Shown here piece after piece: positions 6,474-9,642 of a stretch of DNA of 9,642 nucleotides; within the stretch, counting starts at the first letter, position 1; every line of letters begins with the position of its first letter. This DNA comes from Candidatus Omnitrophota bacterium (GTDB lineage Bacteria > Omnitrophota > Gorgyraeia > 2-01-FULL-45-10): assembly GCA_026387115.1 (NCBI GenBank), contig JAPLMI010000207.1, forward strand, positions 1 to 9,642, written 5' to 3'. Under the pieces are notes generated by a model. It made no database searches, was not told the origin of the DNA, and saw only the letters and a program-made list of their open reading frames with translations. The translations under genes were made by a program, and so were the position numbers.

Positions 6474-6980
6474 TCCTAATCGGGGTGCTTCCCTTTCAAA
6501 GATTGTTCCCTGCCCGTTTCATTAAACGAGCCGCGCTTATCATATCTTTAACGTTTTCGTCTTTATCGATCATTTGTGCCGATTGATCGCTAAAACTTTC
6601 TATGCCGATCTCAATACCAATGCAACCTGCCCTTTTCATGGCTGGGAGAAGGCTGCGATGCTTGACTATGTGCTCGGCCCTTGATAAGCCGCAGTAGTTT
6701 ATCCTGATTTTTTTAGAGGCGAATCGTATAATTTCAGCGGCAGTAAGTCGAAAGCCGGAAAGGGCAGTTCGTCAAGGTTGGAGATAAACGCCCTCGGCGG
6801 GGTGGCAATTATCCCGTTGTCTTTTCTGTACATTATCCCACGTATATTACTGAAATCCTTTCTGCCGTTTAACACGGCTTTTGCCAACTCAAGAAAAGTC
6901 TCTTCGCCTTCATGAAGAACAACGCAATCCGCGTATTTTATCGCTTCTTCCGGGCATACCGGGGAAATATTCCCCTTCTC
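6474..6980 (-). pseudogene. broken cobalamin-binding-domain radical SAM protein gene
   Basis: Two further pieces of the same gene, both on the minus strand. Piece 1 (6980 to stop at 6699) reads the end of a B12-binding domain (PVCPEEAIKYADCVVLHEGE, then ETFLELAKAVL). It continues into the linker typical of these enzymes (IRGIMYRKDNGIIATPPRAF, ISNLDELPFPAFDLLPLKLY). Piece 2, in another frame (6708 to stop at 6496), reads the second half of a radical SAM barrel (LLPAMKRAGCIGIEIGIESF, then KDENVKDMISAARLMKRAG). The ~100 residues expected between them, including the CxxxCxxC cluster site, are absent, and the frame changes at an A7 run (6708-6714). A second loss lies between piece 2 and the 6111-6518 frame. 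A TAA at 6983-6981 cuts off the 5' side, and no intact N-terminus is found. The order and strand agree, so this is one decayed gene. It cannot be an active radical SAM enzyme. Its original substrate is unknown. Confidence 0.8.
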
Positions 6981-6996
6981 TTAACGAATTGTTAAG
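6961..6996. repeat. two adjacent short palindromes
   Basis: GGGGAA-ATA-TTCCCC (6961-6975) and CTTAAC-GAATT-GTTAAG (6980-6996) are perfect 6-bp inverted repeats side by side, at the 5' limit of the broken radical SAM gene. They may be chance or scars of rearrangement. Confidence 0.4.
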
Positions 6997-7038
6997 GTCC
7001 TTCGTCGGCCTGCTGTCAAACCACAGCCTCCTCAGGAT

Positions 7039-7073
7039 CAAATTTTGCCAGACTAAGTCTATGGCAAAATTTG
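7039..7073. repeat. perfect 12-bp inverted repeat with nested inner stem
   Basis: CAAATTTTGCCA (7039-7050) and TGGCAAAATTTG (7062-7073) are perfectly complementary. The 11-nt loop contains a further possible stem (AGAC/GTCT, 7050-7053 with 7057-7060). It lies about 50 bp upstream of the -35 of the next operon and beyond the recognisable part of the radical SAM remnant. No T-run follows on either strand. It could be an operator, a protein-binding palindrome, or an old element end. Confidence 0.75.
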
Positions 7074-7125
7074 GGGTCCCTTCTCGGAATAGAAAAAATT
7101 ATCCGCATTTCCATGACGCTCAGGA

Positions 7126-7154
7126 TTGATTTTTGGAATGCGGTGTGGTATAAT
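7126..7154 (+). promoter_or_regulatory. sigma-70-type promoter of the SPOR-aroB operon
   Basis: TTGATT (7126-7131) and a perfect TATAAT (7149-7154) are separated by exactly 17 bp, with TGG just before the -10 giving an extended TGn element. Predicted initiation is near 7161. This places the start codon of the first gene at the ATG of 7165, because earlier in-frame starts overlap the promoter. Confidence 0.75.
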
Positions 7155-7164
7155 GCCGGACGTT

Positions 7165-7659
7165 ATGGAAGAGGGAAAAAGCCAGAAAGAATTATTCGAA
7201 TTTGAGAAGCCCAAAAGGTCATTCCCGAAGCTCTCAAATTTTCTTCCGAAGGCCGACTTTGAAAGGAATATCCTTATCACCCTTTCGCTGGAGAAGATCA
7301 TGTTCGTCTCCATAGGGCTGATTCTGGCCATGGTTGTCGTTTACGCGCTCGGCATCGAGGTTGGCAAGGCAAGAAGATCGGCCAGTCAAATCGTTCAGCG
7401 GGTAAGCGTGAAAAAAGTGACGGCCGCGGCTAGCCAGGTCTTGACAAGGCCGCATATAATAGTTGCCGGCGCTTACTCGCGTAAGGATAACGCCTTATCA
7501 GCTATGGCGCGTTTAAAGCAGGCGGGCTTTGACTCATATATAGGCCAAAACGCTCCGCTCTTTCAGGTATGGGTAGGGGCTAAAACCGGCTCTGACGCGC
7601 TGAAGGAATTGGCCAAAGTAAAAAAGTTATGTAAGGACGCGTATTTAAAAACACGGTAG
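7165..7659 (+). CDS. SPOR-domain membrane protein
   Basis: A 164-residue protein from ATG at 7165. It has a charged cytoplasmic N-terminus (MEEGKSQKELFEFEKPKR), one transmembrane helix (about residues 46-68, IMFVSIGLILAMVVVYALGI), a basic linker, and a C-terminal SPOR domain of about 70 residues (RPHIIVAGAYSRKDNALSAM through FQVWVGAKTGSDALKELAKV). SPOR domains bind denuded glycan strands of septal peptidoglycan, so a role in cell division or envelope assembly in the periplasm is likely. The frame is open upstream to a TTG at 7126, but that start and the ATGs at 7138 and 7153 lie in or before the promoter, so 7165 is preferred. That leaves a leader of only about 4 nt and no Shine-Dalgarno site. 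First gene of the right operon, 27 nt before the small basic protein gene. Confidence 0.85.
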   Translation: MEEGKSQKELFEFEKPKRSFPKLSNFLPKADFERNILITLSLEKIMFVSIGLILAMVVVYALGIEVGKARRSASQIVQRVSVKKVTAAASQVLTRPHIIVAGAYSRKDNALSAMARLKQAGFDSYIGQNAPLFQVWVGAKTGSDALKELAKVKKLCKDAYLKTR

Positions 7660-7672
7660 ATGTTTAAACAAA

Positions 7673-7680
7673 GAAAGGGG
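7673..7680 (+). promoter_or_regulatory. Shine-Dalgarno site deciding the start of the small basic protein
   Basis: GAAAGGGG ends 6 nt before the ATG at 7687. It favours that start over the in-frame ATG at 7660, which directly follows the previous stop codon and has no such site. The family's own N-terminus (MSQHPSL) agrees. Confidence 0.75.
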
Positions 7681-7686
7681 TATAGA

Positions 7687-8040
7687 ATGTCTCAACATCC
7701 TAGTTTAAGTTCATCCGATAAGGACAAACAGCATAGATCCGTATTGAAAAGGTACGAAAAGGTGAAGATCTTAAAAGACAAGGAAAAGTGGAAAGACGGC
7801 GATTCCGTATACGGATTGCCCAAGGTAAAGGTCATAAGATTTAGGATCAAAAAAGAGAAGGCAGCCGTAGCCGAAGGCGCTGAAAGCCTTGAGGCCGCAA
7901 TACCCGGCACAGAAGCCGCGCCGATTCAACCGGGCGCAGCAAAAACTCAAGCCCCGGCAAAGGGACAGACGAAGGCATTGGGAGCCGCGCCGAAAGAAGC
8001 CGCGAAGCCGGCCGGTGAAGGGAAGAAAGAAACGAAATAG
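7687..8040 (+). CDS. small basic protein of the PVC-type TIGR04137 family with Ala/Pro/Lys-rich tail
   Basis: A 117-residue basic protein from ATG at 7687. The first ~60 residues match the family known from Chlamydiae, Verrucomicrobia and relatives: MSQHPSLSSSDKDKQHRSVL, KRYEKVKILKDKEKWKDGDS, then VYGLPKVKVIRFRIKK. The family's role is not established; association with ribosomes or rRNA has been suggested from its basic character, so function is inference. The last ~55 residues are low-complexity, rich in Ala, Pro, Gly and Lys (for example PIQPGAAKTQAPAKGQTKAL), and make it longer than the compact family members I know; such a tail is likely disordered and nucleic-acid- or protein-binding. 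The stop codon directly abuts the start codon of aroB, so the two are translationally coupled. It is the best lineage marker in the window. Confidence 0.8.
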   Translation: MSQHPSLSSSDKDKQHRSVLKRYEKVKILKDKEKWKDGDSVYGLPKVKVIRFRIKKEKAAVAEGAESLEAAIPGTEAAPIQPGAAKTQAPAKGQTKALGAAPKEAAKPAGEGKKETK

Positions 8041-9138
8041 TTGAAAACGATAAAGGTCCGCCTTAAAGAACGCTCTTACGATATAGTCATAGGCGCCGGG
8101 TTATTGTCGAAGACAGGCGCTTTATTACAGAAACTCGGCCTCGGCAAAGACGCCGTCGTAATTACGAATAAACCGCTTCTGGGCCTCTATAAACGGGACC
8201 TGGAGACGTCCCTTCATAAGGACAGGTTCACCGTCCGGTTCGAACTCGTCCCTGATTCCGAAAAGGCAAAGTCCTCTAACGTCGCGTTGAAACTGGCATC
8301 CAGAATAGCCGCCTACGATAAAAAAAGATCGGTATTTATTATCGCTTTCGGCGGAGGCGTTATCGGAGACCTGGCGGGATTCGTCGCGGCTATATACAAG
8401 AGAGGCGTGCCGTATGTCCAGATCCCTACCACGCTTTTAGCGCAGGTCGATTCCGCGATAGGCGGTAAGACCGCCATAGACCTCAATATAGCGAAGAACC
8501 TTGTAGGCGCCTTCTATCAGCCCAGGATGGTGATATCTGACATATCATTATTGGAGACGCTGCCCGCCCGGCAGATAAGGAACGGCATGGCGGAAGTGAT
8601 AAAATACGGCGTCATCAAAGACAGGCAGCTGTTCGCTTTCCTGGAAAAAAAGTATTCCGACATTTTGAGGCGTGACAAGGAGAGCCTGGAATTTGTTGTT
8701 TCGAGATCGAGCCGCATCAAGGTAAACATCGTCGAACACGATGAACTTGATAAGACCGGATTGAGGGCGGTATTGAACTACGGCCATACGGTGGGGCACG
8801 CTATCGAGAGCGCATCCTCATACTTATCCAGGTATAACCACGGCGAGTCAGTGGCGATCGGTATGGCTGTGGCCTGCGACATCGCGTCAAAACTTAAATT
8901 GACGAGCCCCGAGGTTTGCGAAAGAATTAAGGCTTTAATCAAAAAGGCCGGCCTTCCTACAAAGATCACCGGCCTCAACCTTTCGAAGATATGCGGATCC
9001 CTAGCGCATGATAAGAAATTTGTGCGGGGGAAAAACAGGCTTGTCCTGCCCGTCTCGATCGGAAAGGTAAAGATCATCGACGGAGTGCCTGACAGAATAA
9101 TAAATGAAGCCATTAAAAAGAACTTGAAAAACGGCTGA
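8041..9138 (+). CDS. aroB: 3-dehydroquinate synthase
   Basis: A 365-residue cytoplasmic enzyme that converts DAHP to 3-dehydroquinate, the second step of the shikimate pathway to aromatic amino acids, using NAD+ and a divalent metal (usually Zn or Co). Family motifs are all present: GGGVIGDLAGFVA (104-116, NAD+ binding), PTTLLAQVDSAIGGKTAID (129-147), KNLVGAFYQP, GMAEVIKYG with metal ligand E185, NYGHTVGHAIE with H249 and H253, and NHGESVAIGM with H267. Length is normal for the family. The start is TTG at 8041, directly after the TAG of the preceding gene; no strong Shine-Dalgarno site is close, so it probably relies on coupling. An 11-nt gap separates it from the acetyltransferase gene. Other shikimate genes are not in the window. 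Confidence 0.97.
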   Translation: MKTIKVRLKERSYDIVIGAGLLSKTGALLQKLGLGKDAVVITNKPLLGLYKRDLETSLHKDRFTVRFELVPDSEKAKSSNVALKLASRIAAYDKKRSVFIIAFGGGVIGDLAGFVAAIYKRGVPYVQIPTTLLAQVDSAIGGKTAIDLNIAKNLVGAFYQPRMVISDISLLETLPARQIRNGMAEVIKYGVIKDRQLFAFLEKKYSDILRRDKESLEFVVSRSSRIKVNIVEHDELDKTGLRAVLNYGHTVGHAIESASSYLSRYNHGESVAIGMAVACDIASKLKLTSPEVCERIKALIKKAGLPTKITGLNLSKICGSLAHDKKFVRGKNRLVLPVSIGKVKIIDGVPDRIINEAIKKNLKNG

Positions 9139-9139
9139 T

Positions 9140-9144
9140 AGGAG
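9140..9144 (+). promoter_or_regulatory. Shine-Dalgarno site of the GNAT gene
   Basis: AGGAG sits 5 nt before the ATG at 9150. It shows that this organism uses canonical Shine-Dalgarno initiation inside operons, in contrast to the operon-first genes at 4752 and 7165. Confidence 0.7.
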
Positions 9145-9149
9145 AAGAA

Positions 9150-9611
9150 ATGCACCACTCTTTACGTAACTTCAGGAATGAAGACGTCAATGGCGTGAAA
9201 GAACTGATACTTGGAATTCTCGCAAAAGAGTATCCTTTTGACAAGAGCGCATACTCTGACAGCGACCTTGATAAGATCGTCGAGACCTACGGCGGCGTCA
9301 GGGATTCTTTCTTTGTTATCGACGAAGGGGGCGAGGTCGTCGGAACGGTCGGGGTGAAAGAGGAGTCGAGGGATGAGGCGCTGTTAAGGAGGCTCTTCGT
9401 GGACCTGAAACACAGGAAACACGGTTACGGCACCCAGCTCCTTGATAAGGCCGTCGCTTTCTGCAGAGAAATGGGCTACAAAAAGATATATTTCAGGTGC
9501 ACGGACAGGATGTCTGACGCGATGCGGCTGTGCCTGAAAAAAGGTTTTATCGAAACGGAAAAACTTGAGGTCAGCGGCTTCAAAATACATAAACTTGAGT
9601 TGGGGCTTTGA
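9150..9611 (+). CDS. GNAT-family N-acetyltransferase
   Basis: A 153-residue single-domain acetyltransferase that would transfer an acetyl group from acetyl-CoA to an amine. It has the GNAT order: N-terminal strand-helix (LRNFRNEDVNGVKELILGIL), beta-strands FFVIDEGGEVVGTVGVKE, motif A with RRLFVDLKHRKHGYGTQLLD (R-K-H-G-Y-G is the Q/R-x-x-G-x-G/A pyrophosphate loop), then YKKIYFRCTD and the C-terminal AMRLCLKKGFIETE typical of the last helix and strand. Substrate cannot be told; small metabolites, amino acids or protein N-termini are all possible. It lies 11 nt after aroB and overlaps the following gene by one base, so it is part of the same operon. No membrane segment is visible. Confidence 0.9.
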   Translation: MHHSLRNFRNEDVNGVKELILGILAKEYPFDKSAYSDSDLDKIVETYGGVRDSFFVIDEGGEVVGTVGVKEESRDEALLRRLFVDLKHRKHGYGTQLLDKAVAFCREMGYKKIYFRCTDRMSDAMRLCLKKGFIETEKLEVSGFKIHKLELGL

Positions 9612-9642
9612 TGAAGATACACGAGACCGAAGTAAGGGTAAG
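9611..9642 (+). CDS. start of a probable YbgC/FadM-type hotdog acyl-CoA thioesterase (3' end outside window)
   Basis: The ATG at 9611 shares its A with the TGA stop of the acetyltransferase gene, the usual coupled arrangement. Only ten full codons are visible: MKIHETEVRV. HETEVRV followed by a codon starting AG (Arg or Ser) matches the common beginning of 4-hydroxybenzoyl-CoA thioesterase-like proteins, which continue R-Y-x-E-T-D. The call rests on this short stretch and is tentative, but that an operon gene starts here is likely. Confidence 0.45.
   Translation, partial: MKIHETEVRV

Noticed and set aside
6881..7129. 82-codon open frame on the plus strand
   Set aside because: It is antisense to the radical SAM remnant, has no ribosome site or family resemblance, and covers the palindromes.
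7126..7164. Longer SPOR protein starting at TTG 7126, ATG 7138 or ATG 7153
   Set aside because: These codons overlap the -35, spacer and -10 of a well-formed promoter, and the extra residues resemble nothing in the family.
7059..7331. 90-codon open frame on the minus strand across the SPOR gene start
   Set aside because: It overlaps the promoter and the SPOR coding sequence in the opposite direction and reads as a low-quality Ser/Phe/Ile-rich shadow.
7660..7686. Nine-residue longer N-terminus for the small basic protein (ATG 7660)
   Set aside because: The ATG at 7687 has a good Shine-Dalgarno site and begins with the family's MSQHPSL. The 7660 start has neither.

Overview
The window looks like a chromosomal stretch from a bacterium of the PVC superphylum, most likely a Candidatus Omnitrophota lineage. 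The strongest taxonomic clue is the gene at 7687-8040. Its product has the MSQHPSL start, the VLKRYEKV segment and the GLPKVK motif of the small basic protein family (TIGR04137) that I know mainly from Chlamydiae, Verrucomicrobia and relatives. Assignment to Omnitrophota in particular is inference.

Layout. (1) Positions 1-4333 hold a tight plus-strand run: the 3' end of an HD-GYP gene, a small winged-helix protein (8-nt overlap), a 1030-residue UvrD-type helicase fused to an iron-sulfur PD-(D/E)XK nuclease, and a membrane-anchored protein whose start lies 40 nt inside the helicase gene. (2) Positions 4334-4751 are non-coding but rich in inverted repeats, including a perfect 16-bp hairpin. (3) Positions 4752-6104 encode a GT4-type glycosyltransferase in visibly AT-richer DNA, with an odd basic C-terminal tail. 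(4) Positions 6111-6980, minus strand, carry a broken cobalamin-binding radical SAM gene. Three collinear pieces lie in different frames, and the stretch that should carry the CxxxCxxC cluster site is missing. The last piece is an open 120-codon frame with a PqqD-like end. (5) From about 7126 to the window end there is a second plus-strand operon behind a good promoter: SPOR-domain membrane protein, small basic protein, 3-dehydroquinate synthase (aroB), GNAT acetyltransferase, and the first codons of a probable hotdog-fold thioesterase.

Regions 1 and 5 look like ordinary vertical genome. Regions 2-4 look like an accessory insertion: AT-rich, structured, with a surface-glycan-type gene and a decayed gene. 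No transposase, integrase, tRNA, rRNA or CRISPR array is visible.

The most unusual points are: two extended -10 promoters whose start codons lie at or within a few bases of the predicted transcription start (possible leaderless mRNAs); the HD-GYP domain with serine at a conserved metal-ligand position; the helicase with an AddB/Cas4-type Fe-S nuclease; and the structured 418-nt intergenic region. No complete new multi-gene system is evident.
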